Source: Xanthocytophaga flava
GTDB lineage: Bacteria; Bacteroidota; Bacteroidia; Cytophagales; 172606-1
Direction: 5' to 3'
DNA: 64,000 nucleotides
NCBI GenBank assembly: GCA_030068525.1
Contig: JASJOS010000013.1
Span: 1 to 64,000, forward strand
Below are positions 20,550-29,755 of this stretch, piece by piece. Both the position numbers and the translations under genes were made by a program. The notes below the pieces were generated by a model. The model saw nothing but the letters and a program-made list of their open reading frames with translations, was not told the origin of the DNA and did not search any database. Every line of letters starts with the position of its first letter. The stretch's first letter is position 1.

Positions 20550-23105
20550 TTAGAACGGATAGCCAATACCGAAGTTGATAGTACTTTGTCCTGGTGCAAA
20601 AAAGGATTTGGGTCCAAATATTTTCGTAACAGCCCATCTATCTGCAGGTCGTCGTCCTGGATCATACACTTTTGTTCCAAAATCAAATCGTACAATGAGG
20701 AATGAAAAATCGAATCGTAATCCCATTCCAGAACCGACTGCTATTTCTTTGTAAAATCGATCAATCGCAAACTCTCCATTGGGTATGGTTTTGTCTTTTC
20801 GTAAAAGCCATACATTACCTGCATCTGCAAAGAATGCAATGCCAATGTTAAAGTTGCTGAATTTCACCAAAGGGGTTCTATATTCCACAGATGCTTCTAA
20901 GATAATATCCCCTGGTTGTTCAAATTTATAGGTATAATTTCCTTTAGCATCAACACTGTCTGGAGAAGAGCCTAAGCCTAACCTTCTTGGAGACCAAGCT
21001 CTTATGCTATTACTACCACCTGCAAAGAAAAATTTCTCATAGGGTAATGTTCCTGCTGGTCCATAAGGATTGGCAAATCCTGTATTGATTCTAAATGCCC
21101 AAGTACTTTGACGCCCACTAGGAATAAAGAAACGATAATCTGCGTTTAATTTTATGAATCGATAAAATTGAAGCCCTTCACCTGTACTGTCACTTTGAGT
21201 AATACCTATTACGTCCCTCGCTTGTGGAACAAACAGAAACAAACCTCCGCTTTCTGCGAACAAACGTAAATATTGTGCTTTTTGTCTCAGGTTATTGCTG
21301 GTACTATAGGTATAGGAGGCATTAATGCTGGAGACAAATGCTTTTTGAAATGCTCTCCATAAGGTACTTCCTTCACTTTTAAGATCAAGAATTTCATTCT
21401 TTAATGCCTCTCCTGCAGGATTTTTAGTGTAATCAGAGAAAATCCTGCTGATCTCCAGCACTGTAACATTGAATTGTTTTTGGGGTTGAGGCTGCCATAA
21501 ATAACTGAATGTTCCTTTAAACCCATATCGGCGAAAATCCGGGCGATTGGTTAGATTATAACCAACAGATACTCTGGTTTGTGGTAAATAAGGACTAAAA
21601 AAATACTTGATCTTTCCTGGTATCAGTATTTGTGGAAAGGTCAGTGAAGAGGTAAGACTCAATTGCTGACTGCTCAATATACTATTGTTGCCTTCACTAA
21701 TAAAGCCAGCCACCCCTTCAACACTACCTGTTGCTCGAAGTTCAAATACTTCCAGTCCTCCAAAGATATTTCTGACTTTAAATATAGTACTACCAAACGG
21801 ACCTGGATAGCCATTGGCAAGAGTTACTGTTCCACCAGCTTCTACAGAATAGGAAAATCTGTCTAACGGACTGGCATAAATCCGTGCATTGAATTTACCT
21901 CCGGTTGTATCGTAATAAATATTGGCGAATTTGAAAATATCCAGATTACCAAACAATTGTTGTGTTTCAATGGATTTTTGTTGACTATATGGAGTGTGTG
22001 GTCGAATTAAGATTTTACTATTTACTATTTTTCTGGAGAAACGATGATTTCTGGACAGGTAATGAATTCCATTAAATAAAATTGTATCTCTTTGCCCTCT
22101 TCCTCTGGTGGCTGCATCTTCTGTAAAGTATACATCATCAACTACATATACTTTATGTGTAGAGCCATCAGGTGGATTGTTAATAATAGTTTTGAGAAAG
22201 ATATAATTATTTCGTAAAGTTGAGTCTATGTTTTGAGTCGAATCTGGAATAGTATCCAGAACAACCTTGATATATTGTTTGCTAAAGCTATAGTATCCGT
22301 TATCTTTCAGTAGTTTATCTATTCTGTCTCTTTCGGCAAGAACTTTATCACCATCGTATCCTTCATTAATTTTGATATAAGTTTTTGGTGCATTTGCATT
22401 CAGCAAGCTGTCTATTTTTACATTTGTTGTAACCCAGATTGCTTTTCTAATAAAATATCGTTGATTTTCTACAATAGAATAGGTGACTCTGGAACGTTGA
22501 AGGGTATCAGTAATATATTCAAGGTGTACATTGCTTCTAAAAAAACCTTTGCTTTGAAGGTAATTTTGCATTTGCTCTGTTGTTTTTCTCGCTAATGTTG
22601 AGTCAAATGCAACCGGAGGCTCTCCTTTACGCATAAGCCAGTTTCCTTCAATGAGTTGCCGATTGAGACGGTTTAATCTTTTCTCATGTTTTCTTTCGAT
22701 TCGGGTAATTTCAATGGAATCTGTTCCTGCAGCTCTTACTTTTTGCGTATATCTATCCTGTTCCTCATTGATTTCTTTTTCTACTTTTGCCTGATCATAG
22801 GTTCTCAAACCTAACCGATATAAATATAAATAAGGATAAATGGGTAAGTTGAGCCATCTTCGGTTGGCTCTCTGTTTGTAAAAAGACTCTAGTTCTGTTG
22901 CTGATACTTTCGTATTACCCTTTATATGTTGACTATACAACAAGGATTGACCAGGTTTAATAACTTTTTCCTGCGAGACACACCCTGGTAGAATAAATAG
23001 CCATAACGGTGATATCAAAACAAGCAGATGATACCCAGTTCTGGATACCGAATTTATAACAGAAAATACTATTTTCGAAGCTCGTAATTGCAAAATGATA
23101 AACAA
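20550..23105 (-). CDS. tamL: TamL-type BamA-superfamily outer-membrane lipoprotein
   Basis: About 851 residues. The lipoprotein signal ends in LPGC, and the mature protein starts VSQEKVIKPGQSLLYSQHIKGNTKV, as in TamL, the Bacteroidota lipoprotein homologue of TamA. POTRA-like domains (about 160-340) precede an Omp85 barrel (about 400-851) with the GSNSIRAWSPRRLG loop and a C-terminal strand ending in GIGYPF. It is thought to work with TamB in outer-membrane assembly; tamB is not in this window. No ATG starts the frame: TTG at 23105 or TTG at 23093 are the likely starts, 10-22 bp from the divergent methylase gene. Confidence 0.9.
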   Translation of the reverse strand: MFIILQLRASKIVFSVINSVSRTGYHLLVLISPLWLFILPGCVSQEKVIKPGQSLLYSQHIKGNTKVSATELESFYKQRANRRWLNLPIYPYLYLYRLGLRTYDQAKVEKEINEEQDRYTQKVRAAGTDSIEITRIERKHEKRLNRLNRQLIEGNWLMRKGEPPVAFDSTLARKTTEQMQNYLQSKGFFRSNVHLEYITDTLQRSRVTYSIVENQRYFIRKAIWVTTNVKIDSLLNANAPKTYIKINEGYDGDKVLAERDRIDKLLKDNGYYSFSKQYIKVVLDTIPDSTQNIDSTLRNNYIFLKTIINNPPDGSTHKVYVVDDVYFTEDAATRGRGQRDTILFNGIHYLSRNHRFSRKIVNSKILIRPHTPYSQQKSIETQQLFGNLDIFKFANIYYDTTGGKFNARIYASPLDRFSYSVEAGGTVTLANGYPGPFGSTIFKVRNIFGGLEVFELRATGSVEGVAGFISEGNNSILSSQQLSLTSSLTFPQILIPGKIKYFFSPYLPQTRVSVGYNLTNRPDFRRYGFKGTFSYLWQPQPQKQFNVTVLEISRIFSDYTKNPAGEALKNEILDLKSEGSTLWRAFQKAFVSSINASYTYSTSNNLRQKAQYLRLFAESGGLFLFVPQARDVIGITQSDSTGEGLQFYRFIKLNADYRFFIPSGRQSTWAFRINTGFANPYGPAGTLPYEKFFFAGGSNSIRAWSPRRLGLGSSPDSVDAKGNYTYKFEQPGDIILEASVEYRTPLVKFSNFNIGIAFFADAGNVWLLRKDKTIPNGEFAIDRFYKEIAVGSGMGLRFDFSFLIVRFDFGTKVYDPGRRPADRWAVTKIFGPKSFFAPGQSTINFGIGYPF

Positions 23106-23115
23106 ATAGATTTTT

Positions 23116-23874
23116 ATGCTTTCTCAAAAATGGACAAAATTGATTAAATCTCTGCAAGTAAAAAAATACCGCAAACTTGAACAATCTTTTGTGACGGAAG
23201 GTGGAAAGAGTGTTCTGGAATTAATACAATCCGATTACAAAGTAACAATTGTTTTAGTAACTGCACGATTTAAAGATGAAAACTCAGAAATATTGAGGAG
23301 CAAAAACTTTGCCGTTGAAGTTGTGGGTGAAGAAGAGTTGGAAAAACTAGGGACTTTTCAGAGTAATAATGCTGCATTAGCTGTGGCAGAAATGAAACCC
23401 AATCAGATACTCCTCCCAGAATCTAATGAAATGGTTCTTGCCTTGGATGGAATCCAGGACCCTGGCAATCTAGGTACCATTATCCGAATAGCAGATTGGT
23501 ATGGTATTAAAAAGTTAATTTGCTCAGAAGATACCGTGGATTTTTATAATCCAAAAACGATAAGTGCCACAATGGGCTCATTCACCCGAACACAATTATA
23601 TTACTGTAATTTGGTTAATTATTTGAATGAGTATAAATCAGATATTATCTCTTATGGTGCGTTTCTTGAAGGAAAGTCTGTGTATGAGACAGATTTCACT
23701 TCCTCGGGTGTTATTGTTATGGGAAATGAAGCACATGGGATTAGACCGGAATTGGAACCTGTTATAGCAAAAAAAATCAATATTCCTCGCTTTGGAAGTG
23801 CTGAGTCTCTAAATGTAGCAATTGCAACTGCTATTATATGTGATAACTGGAGAAGATCTCTTTATAGAGCTTAA
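23116..23874 (+). CDS. TrmH/SpoU-family RNA 2'-O-ribose methyltransferase
   Basis: 252 residues. A substrate-binding N-terminal domain (KYRKLEQSFVTEGGKSVLELI) is followed by the SPOUT knot: LALDGIQDPGNLGTIIRIADWYG (motif 1 with N and R), GVIVMGNEAHGIRPELE (motif 2) and IPRFGSAESLNVAIATAIICD (motif 3). The enzyme methylates a ribose in rRNA or tRNA; the exact site cannot be told from sequence. It is divergent from tamL with almost no gap, so the two promoters must overlap the opposite coding regions or be very compact. Confidence 0.93.
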   Translation: MLSQKWTKLIKSLQVKKYRKLEQSFVTEGGKSVLELIQSDYKVTIVLVTARFKDENSEILRSKNFAVEVVGEEELEKLGTFQSNNAALAVAEMKPNQILLPESNEMVLALDGIQDPGNLGTIIRIADWYGIKKLICSEDTVDFYNPKTISATMGSFTRTQLYYCNLVNYLNEYKSDIISYGAFLEGKSVYETDFTSSGVIVMGNEAHGIRPELEPVIAKKINIPRFGSAESLNVAIATAIICDNWRRSLYRA

Positions 23875-24035
23875 TTCTTGTGTTTGGTTTTACACAGAAT
23901 TTATCCTGCATTATAACTAGAGAGTTATTTGTTTAAGAATGTGTACTTGAGTCAGGATGAGTCTTACTTTTACATTTAATTCACTGTAAAAATGGGTAGG
24001 TGCGCATTTTTCTATACATACATTGCATCCAACGT

Positions 24036-24241
24036 GATCAAAATTAAGGTCGAAATAAAACTGCTGTGAGTTATGCTCAAATTGAAAAAATGATCAGAGT
24101 TCGAGTCAAACTAGAAAGTGATTGGAGTTATGCTCAAAACAAAAATTGCTGTGAATATTATGCATGATCTTCATTGGTCAGAGGGCCTGCCTTACTTTTT
24201 CTGAAAATGTTTTGCAGAGAACTATACGTAAGCAAAAATTC
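24036..24241 (+). repeat. Degenerate tandem repeat, period about 28 bp, locus A
   Basis: Units begin at 24036, 24063, 24092, 24120 and 24148, with a further unit at 24214. Best units read GCTGTGAGTTATGCTCAAA (24063) and GATTGGAGTTATGCTCAAAA (24120). The core is approximately G-(T/G)-GAGTTATGC-(T/G)-CAAA, followed by an A-rich 8-9 nt. The section from 24172 to 24241 (ATTGG... to GCAGAGAACTATACG) aligns to 49353-49410 in locus B. Units are well diverged from one another. The period is not a multiple of 3, so this is not coding repeat. Confidence 0.75.
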
Positions 24242-24293
24242 AGCTTTGAAGGATGGTTGTACATACATTTTAGATGAGTCTCCTTCAAAGCTG
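24241..24293 (-). terminator. Terminator of the queuosine-precursor transporter gene
   Basis: A 13-bp perfect stem (24241-24253 with 24281-24293) has a 27-nt loop. On the minus strand it is followed by AATTTTTGC. The stem begins 5 bases beyond the gene's stop codon. Confidence 0.75.
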
Positions 24294-24298
24294 CTGAT

Positions 24299-25054
24299 TT
24301 AGCCTTCAGATTTAGAGTATAAATATTTGTCAATAATTATATGAGCAATATATAATACTGGTGTAAGCAATAATGCCATGCTTACCTTATATAAATAACT
24401 ATTCACACCAGTTGATAAAACCTGTGCAAAAGACCAGTTGCCAAATACATAGAATGCAATAAAAATAACTACATAACTATCTATTAACTGTGAGATTATA
24501 GTAGATCCTGTTGCCCGCAACCAGATTCTTTTACTCCCTGTGATATTTCTTAGGTATTGGAAGACATAGGCATCCAGAAGTTGACTTAGTAAAAAAGCAG
24601 TTATAGATCCTACAATAATATTGAGACCCTGACGAAAAATCTTTGAGAAGGCAAAATTGATATCAAAGTTATTATCTCCTTTATTGACATCCAACCAGAA
24701 TTGAGCAGGTGGTAAATGGGTTGAGACAAAAATAATAAGAAACCCATAGGTAATAAGAATCGCTCCCAGATAACTAATCCGTCTTACGCCTTTCGGTCCA
24801 AAATATTCATTGATGATATCTGAGGTGATAAATACAATAGGCCAAGGGAGTGCTCCTGCTGGAAGATTAAAATCCTGTTTGAAACTTCCAATCGGAATTT
24901 GAGCAGGAGGAAAACCAAATACGGCTTCCAGTGAAAACATCTTTGCTCCAATGATTTCTGAGATAATGGCATTTGTAAGAAAAATGCCACTCAGTACCAT
25001 AAAGAGATTTTGTTTTTTTTGTGTGTCAGGCTGAATTTGGGTAATGGTATTCAA
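24299..25054 (-). CDS. Queuosine precursor transporter (VUT/YhhQ family)
   Basis: 251 residues with about six membrane segments. Family features include FLTNAIISEIIGAKMF near the N-terminus, PWPIVFITSDIINEYFGPKGVRR in the middle, and SQLIDSYVVIFIAFYVFG. The family imports queuine/preQ0/preQ1-type queuosine precursors; the E. coli member is YhhQ. Residue-level substrate choice cannot be read here. The gene stands alone with its own terminator. Confidence 0.9.
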   Translation of the reverse strand: MNTITQIQPDTQKKQNLFMVLSGIFLTNAIISEIIGAKMFSLEAVFGFPPAQIPIGSFKQDFNLPAGALPWPIVFITSDIINEYFGPKGVRRISYLGAILITYGFLIIFVSTHLPPAQFWLDVNKGDNNFDINFAFSKIFRQGLNIIVGSITAFLLSQLLDAYVFQYLRNITGSKRIWLRATGSTIISQLIDSYVVIFIAFYVFGNWSFAQVLSTGVNSYLYKVSMALLLTPVLYIAHIIIDKYLYSKSEG

Positions 25055-25135
25055 GGATCTGAGGGTATGTTAGACAATAAGAATAATAGTAAGTGGGAAA
25101 CAATAGTTTATTAACTCTAAAAATACTAAAATGTT

Positions 25136-26050
25136 TTAATCAGCCAAAGATATAGTAGTCCCTTCTGTTGCAAGTTGCGTATTGGGAAAAATACTGCGAG
25201 CTTCTTCAAGTAAGGGCAATAAGTCTTTATAGCGCGCTGAAAAATGTCCTATCAGAAGTTTGTCTGCATTAGCAAGCTTAGCTATCTGAGCTGCATCATG
25301 TGTTGTACTATGATGTGTTTTTAAGGCTCTTTCTGCTTCTGAATTCATAAATGTAGCTTCATGATACAAAAGATCGACATTATGGATCTGTTCTAAAATA
25401 GGTTCGTAATATGCTGTATCAGAGCAATATGCATAACTAAGTGACTTTCTGGGTGAAAGTGTAAGATCTGAGTTATGATGGAGGAGTGTTCCATTCTCAT
25501 CAAAAAGATCTTTTCCTTCTTTCAGACGTTTAATCTGATGTGGAGAAATGTATTCTGGCAATGCTTCTTTTTTGATTCTGCGTTTACGTGTTTTTTCCTG
25601 AAATAAAAAACCTGTGCAGGGAATACCATGATTAAGTGGAATGGTAGAAACGGTCATTACATCATTTTCATATATAACCTGTTGGACAGGGTCTAACACA
25701 TGGAAATGAACTGTATAGATAAGCCAGGTTTCAGAACAGCGGAATTGGCTTGTAATGACATCAGAGAGGAGAGGAGGACCATATAAATGTAGATCTTCAG
25801 TGCGACCATTAAGATTCATGGTAGCTAACAAACCAACCAGCCCATAAAAGTGATCTCCATGTAAATGGCTGATGACTATATGGTTGATGCGATTGATTTT
25901 ACACTGATATTTTAGTAATTGGAACTGTGTTCCTTCACCACAGTCTATCAGAAAATAATCTTGTTCGACCTGTAAAAGCTGCGAGGTGGGATATCGGCCA
26001 AAGGCGGGAGTTGCAGAACTGCTACCTAATATTTTTAATGTAAAAGCCAA
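25136..26050 (-). CDS. rnz: Ribonuclease Z (tRNA 3'-endonuclease)
   Basis: About 304 residues from a TTG at 26050 (giving MAFTLKILGSSSATP). The open frame reaches an ATG at 26119, but that codon lies inside the terminator hairpin of the upstream STAS gene, so the TTG is preferred. The metallo-beta-lactamase motif is SHLHGDHFYGL. The rest of the zinc site is GFLF...YCSDTAYYEP, HEATF and LLIGHFSARY. The enzyme removes the 3' trailer from tRNA precursors. Confidence 0.93.
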   Translation of the reverse strand: MAFTLKILGSSSATPAFGRYPTSQLLQVEQDYFLIDCGEGTQFQLLKYQCKINRINHIVISHLHGDHFYGLVGLLATMNLNGRTEDLHLYGPPLLSDVITSQFRCSETWLIYTVHFHVLDPVQQVIYENDVMTVSTIPLNHGIPCTGFLFQEKTRKRRIKKEALPEYISPHQIKRLKEGKDLFDENGTLLHHNSDLTLSPRKSLSYAYCSDTAYYEPILEQIHNVDLLYHEATFMNSEAERALKTHHSTTHDAAQIAKLANADKLLIGHFSARYKDLLPLLEEARSIFPNTQLATEGTTISLAD

Positions 26051-26088
26051 TGCAGTGCTGAATAAAAGTTGCTCAGAAAAAACAAAGG

Positions 26089-26119
26089 ATGATTGCCTGT
26101 AAACGAAACAGGCAATCAT
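26089..26119 (-). terminator. Terminator of the STAS gene
   Basis: A 12-bp perfect stem (26089-26100 with 26108-26119) has a 7-nt loop. On the minus strand it is followed by CCTTTGTTTTTTC. It begins 14 bp after the STAS gene and covers the first codon of the longest rnz reading frame. Confidence 0.85.
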
Positions 26120-26133
26120 TTATAATCTGGAAT

Positions 26134-26514
26134 TTATTCAGTTTCTTCTTTACCAAATTCACTTTCTAACTCATGAAAGAAGACTGCGTCAACTGCCTCC
26201 GGAGTGGTTGGAAGTATATGGAGTACACTTTCCAGTTGAGAAATCTTAATGAGTTTTTGTACATGGTCAGAAAGTCCTGTCAATACAAATAATCCTTCAG
26301 ATTCTTTGCAGAGACGATTGCCTGTAAGTACTGCACTTAGTCCTGACGAATCCATGTATTTGGTTTCAGACAAGTCCAGAATAATATTTTTATATCCTTC
26401 TGCATTGAACGTTACAAGTTCTGTTTTCAACAAAGGGGTCAGGGTTGCATCAAGTTTGCTTTCATGCAACTGAATCAATACATATTTTTCCTGTTTATCT
26501 AGCGTGAATTTCAT
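26134..26514 (-). CDS. STAS-domain protein (anti-sigma factor antagonist type)
   Basis: 126 residues from the ATG at 26514; the open frame extends to 26565 without a good start. It is a single STAS domain with LDLSETKYMDSSGLSAVLTG, where the Ser in DSSGLS is the usual phosphorylation site of SpoIIAA-like proteins. Such proteins bind anti-sigma kinases or act as switches in other regulatory systems. No partner kinase or phosphatase gene is next to it. The acidic C-terminal tail (ELESEFGKEETE) is beyond the domain. Confidence 0.9.
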   Translation of the reverse strand: MKFTLDKQEKYVLIQLHESKLDATLTPLLKTELVTFNAEGYKNIILDLSETKYMDSSGLSAVLTGNRLCKESEGLFVLTGLSDHVQKLIKISQLESVLHILPTTPEAVDAVFFHELESEFGKEETE

Positions 26515-26648
26515 TGGAATTCGATTGGGTTTTGATTGAGAGCAGGACAAGCAACGTCCAATCAAAAAGAGATTGCTTTAGCTATCAGTCGAACTTTACT
26601 AGGATTTATCATGCAAATTAACACATTTCGGAATAATATAAAAATCAT

Positions 26649-27590
26649 TTAGAATTCACTGATTACACTATTTATGTGAGCTTCTATTCTGCTTTCAATA
26701 CCATCTGTAGAAATGCGGTCGAACGTCTGACCTGTCATTCTTTCAAATAGTTCTACATACCTGTCTGTTATGGTTTGTATCCAGGTATCAGACATAGTAG
26801 GGACAGTTTGTCCTTCTTTGCCTTGAAATCCATTGGCAATCAGCCATTCACGAACAAACTCCTTCGAAAGTTGTTTTTGCGATTCTCCTGAATGCTGACG
26901 TTCTGAGTAGCCATCTGCATAGAAGTAGCGCGAAGAATCAGGTGTATGAACTTCGTCAATCAGGTAAATAGTTTCATCTATTTTTCCAAATTCGTACTTG
27001 GTATCTACCAGAATCAAACCTCTCTCTGCTGCGATTTCTGTTCCTCTCTCAAATAAAGCTAATGCGTATTTTTCAAGTTGAGTATAATCGCTCTCTGATA
27101 CTATCTCTCGTTTTATGATTTCTTCTCTGGAGATATCCTCATCATGACCTTCTTTTGCTTTGGTCGTTGGTGTGATAATAGGAGAGGGGAGTTTATCATT
27201 TTCTTTTAATCCTTCCGGTAACGAAACTCCACAGAGGACACGCTTTCCTGACTTATATTCGCGCCACGCATGACCTGCCAGATATCCTCTTACAACCATC
27301 TCTACTGCAAAAGGCTCACATCGTAATCCAACACTTACATTAGGGTCGGGAACAGATTGTAGCCAGTTAGGGAGAATATCAGACGTTTTTTGCAAAAAAA
27401 GTGCAGCAATCTGATTCAATACTTGTCCCTTGTATGGAATAGGGCGTGGCAAAATTACATCAAAGGCTGATATACGATCAGTAGCAACAACAACCATTTT
27501 ATCATTAAAATAGTAGACATCGCGCACCTTACCACGATAAAAGTCTGTTTGATTTTTGAATTGAAAGTGTGTTTCTTTTAAAGCGTACAT
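26649..27590 (-). CDS. purC: Phosphoribosylaminoimidazole-succinocarboxamide synthase (SAICAR synthetase)
   Basis: 313 residues from the ATG at 27590 ([28 protein letters not shown]). Motifs include YRGKVRDVY for ATP binding, [36 protein letters not shown], and [11 protein letters not shown] with [12 protein letters not shown]. The enzyme condenses CAIR with aspartate in purine synthesis. Length and motif set fit the long PurC class common in Bacteroidota. It is followed by the STAS gene after 134 bp. Confidence 0.97.
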   Translation of the reverse strand: MYALKETHFQFKNQTDFYRGKVRDVYYFNDKMVVVATDRISAFDVILPRPIPYKGQVLNQIAALFLQKTSDILPNWLQSVPDPNVSVGLRCEPFAVEMVVRGYLAGHAWREYKSGKRVLCGVSLPEGLKENDKLPSPIITPTTKAKEGHDEDISREEIIKREIVSESDYTQLEKYALALFERGTEIAAERGLILVDTKYEFGKIDETIYLIDEVHTPDSSRYFYADGYSERQHSGESQKQLSKEFVREWLIANGFQGKEGQTVPTMSDTWIQTITDRYVELFERMTGQTFDRISTDGIESRIEAHINSVISEF

Positions 27591-27680
27591 AAAGGATGTT
27601 CGAAATTGTAAGATTTTTAATTTGTTCTGATAAGCAAAAGATTCATGGCTCACCTTCTGTAACGATTGACAGAGATAGCT

Positions 27681-28859
27681 TTATAGTTTCTCTATAACCA
27701 TAGCTGATGCTCCACCACCACCATTACAGATACCAACAACACCAATATTGGCATTTTTTTGCTGCAATACATTGGAAAGAGTAACCAGAATCCTTGCTCC
27801 TGAGCAACCTAGCGGATGACCAAGCGAAACAGCTCCTCCAAAAATATTAATCTGTTCAGGAGCAATATTTAGTTTTTGCATATTACAGAGTGCAACTGCT
27901 GAAAATGCTTCATTGATTTCATAATAATCAACATCTTTCTCCGTTATACCAGCTACTTTCAGTGCTTTGGGAATCGCCAGTGATGGAGAAGTTGTAAACC
28001 ATTCAGGCGATTGTTCCGCATCAGCAAATCCCAGAATGCGTGCAATAGGTTTTACTCCCAACTCTGTTGCCTTTTCTTTACTTAGTAGAACCAAAGCTGC
28101 AGCTCCATCATTGATTGTAGATGCATTAGCCGCAGTCACTGTACCCTCAGAAGAGAATGCAGGCTTTAAGGACGGAATCTTTTCAAAATTTACATTCTTA
28201 TATTCTTCGTCTTCATTGATCAGAATAGGTTCTTTGCCTTTTTGCGGTACAGCTACAGGGATAATTTCTTCTTTAAAATATCCTTTCTGTGTTGCTTCTG
28301 CTGCTCTTTTATACGATTGTATAGCATATGCATCCTGTGTCTCTCTGCTAATATTTAATTCCCGAGCCATCATATCTGCCGCATTACCCATTGCATAGTT
28401 GTGGTATACTTCCCAAAGTCCATCTTTTTGTAAACCGTCGATGAGCTTTCCATCTCCATATTTATATCCAAATCGGGCTTTTTCAATATAGTATGGCACA
28501 TTGGTCATACTTTCCATGCCACCTGCAACAACAATGTCGTTGATGCCCAACATAATACTTTGCGCAGCGAACATAACCGCCTTTGTACCGGACGCACATA
28601 CTTTATTTATGGTTGTACAAACAGTTTCCGGAGAAAGTCCTGCAAAGATTGCTGCCTGACGTGCCGGGGCCTGACCCAGATTAGCAGAAATAACATTCCC
28701 CATAAAAACCTCCTGAACCTGATTGGGGGCTATTCCAGCTTTTTCAAGAGCGCCTTTAATGGCAAATGATCCAAGTTGAGTGGCCGAAAAAGAGGATAAA
28801 ACCCCGCCAAAGCTACCTATTGGAGTTCTAACTGCTGAAACTATATATACTTCTTTCAT
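27681..28859 (-). CDS. Acetyl-CoA C-acetyltransferase (thiolase)
   Basis: 392 residues. The acylated Cys is in INKVCASGTKAVMF (about residue 89). The second active region is YYEINEAFSAVAL, with the His, and the C-terminal base Cys is in GICNGGGGASAMV. GGAVSLGHPLGCSGARI is the fourth signature. It can run thiolysis or condensation of two acetyl-CoA. It is encoded near purC on the same strand with a gap of 90 bp; no other fatty-acid genes are beside it. Confidence 0.96.
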   Translation of the reverse strand: MKEVYIVSAVRTPIGSFGGVLSSFSATQLGSFAIKGALEKAGIAPNQVQEVFMGNVISANLGQAPARQAAIFAGLSPETVCTTINKVCASGTKAVMFAAQSIMLGINDIVVAGGMESMTNVPYYIEKARFGYKYGDGKLIDGLQKDGLWEVYHNYAMGNAADMMARELNISRETQDAYAIQSYKRAAEATQKGYFKEEIIPVAVPQKGKEPILINEDEEYKNVNFEKIPSLKPAFSSEGTVTAANASTINDGAAALVLLSKEKATELGVKPIARILGFADAEQSPEWFTTSPSLAIPKALKVAGITEKDVDYYEINEAFSAVALCNMQKLNIAPEQINIFGGAVSLGHPLGCSGARILVTLSNVLQQKNANIGVVGICNGGGGASAMVIEKL

Positions 28860-28987
28860 AGAATAAGCTTGTTGATGATTTTTAAATACAATAAAATCTA
28901 TATAGTTATAATGTATTTTACAGATACAAACCTAGACAATATTGATAGAAATGTGAAATGATAACCTTATTTTCGTGATGCAATAAT

Positions 28988-29695
28988 TTACCAATCAGGT
29001 CTGGCATTGTTGCTGGCTTTCTTGCCTTGCTTTTTTTGTTGTTGAATGTACTGTTTCTCTGCGTCCTTCATTGCTTCCAGGAGTATATCTGCTTGTTCTT
29101 TGGACATACCCGTTTCGGCATAAGGATCTTGTTCTACCTGACTGTTATTGGCACTTTCGGCATTGTTTTCGTTGTCTTCCCATTCTGGTTTGGGAGGATC
29201 AGGTGGCTTTGGTGCAGGGGCTGATTGAGGATTTGTTTTGGGCTTGTTCTGCCGTCTGAGTTTCTCAGTTAATTCATAATTATACCTGGCATCTTCATTT
29301 CTTGGATTTGATTTTAAAGAGTTGCGAAAACAGGTAGAGGCCCAGTCATATCTTTTGGTGTTGTAAGCAAGTACACCTAATTGCTGCCATGCGAGCGATT
29401 TAACAGCTGGATGAGGTGATTGACTGGCTATTTGATATAATGCGGTTGCTTGCTTTTGCTTTTTCTGAATGAAATAACAATGGGCCAGGTTTACCAATAC
29501 TTCTTCTTCTCCCACATTTAAAATTTCATACAGATGTTTGTAAAATATGAGTGCTTCTTCATAGTTTCCCTGCTGGAAAGCTAGATTGGCTTGATATTTA
29601 TATTCACGTATTTCACCTGATTTACTGAGAATATTCCAGTTCGGAAGCCAGGAAACTGCAAATACAATAAGCCAGAATTTAGGAGAAAAAACCAT
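28988..29695 (-). CDS. Bat-locus TPR protein (BatC/BatE-like)
   Basis: 235 residues with an N-terminal hydrophobic segment (about 5-22), probably a signal or anchor. Three to four TPR units span about 30-145, with motifs such as YKYQANLAFQQGNYEEALIFYKHLY, VLVNLAHCYFIQKKQKQATALY and ARYNYELTEKL. A Pro-rich acidic linker and a basic Gln/Lys-rich end follow. It lies 60 bp after the VWA gene, the usual order of Bat (Bacteroides aerotolerance) loci. Its molecular role is unknown; cell-envelope stress is suggested for the family. Confidence 0.85.
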   Translation of the reverse strand: MVFSPKFWLIVFAVSWLPNWNILSKSGEIREYKYQANLAFQQGNYEEALIFYKHLYEILNVGEEEVLVNLAHCYFIQKKQKQATALYQIASQSPHPAVKSLAWQQLGVLAYNTKRYDWASTCFRNSLKSNPRNEDARYNYELTEKLRRQNKPKTNPQSAPAPKPPDPPKPEWEDNENNAESANNSQVEQDPYAETGMSKEQADILLEAMKDAEKQYIQQQKKQGKKASNNARPDW

Positions 29696-29755
29696 AATTT
29701 AAACAGTTGGCGAAATATGGCACTGATCACCGATACAAAAAAACGAAAAATATCT

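Larger units (their letters stand above)
23875..24298. other. Intergenic stretch carrying degenerate 28-bp repeats
   Basis: No gene. The first 150 bases are AT-rich and featureless. The segment 24036-24241 holds degenerate repeats with a period of about 28 bp, homologous to a second locus at 49.2 kb. The last 60 bases contain the terminator of the queuosine-precursor transporter gene. Confidence 0.7.
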
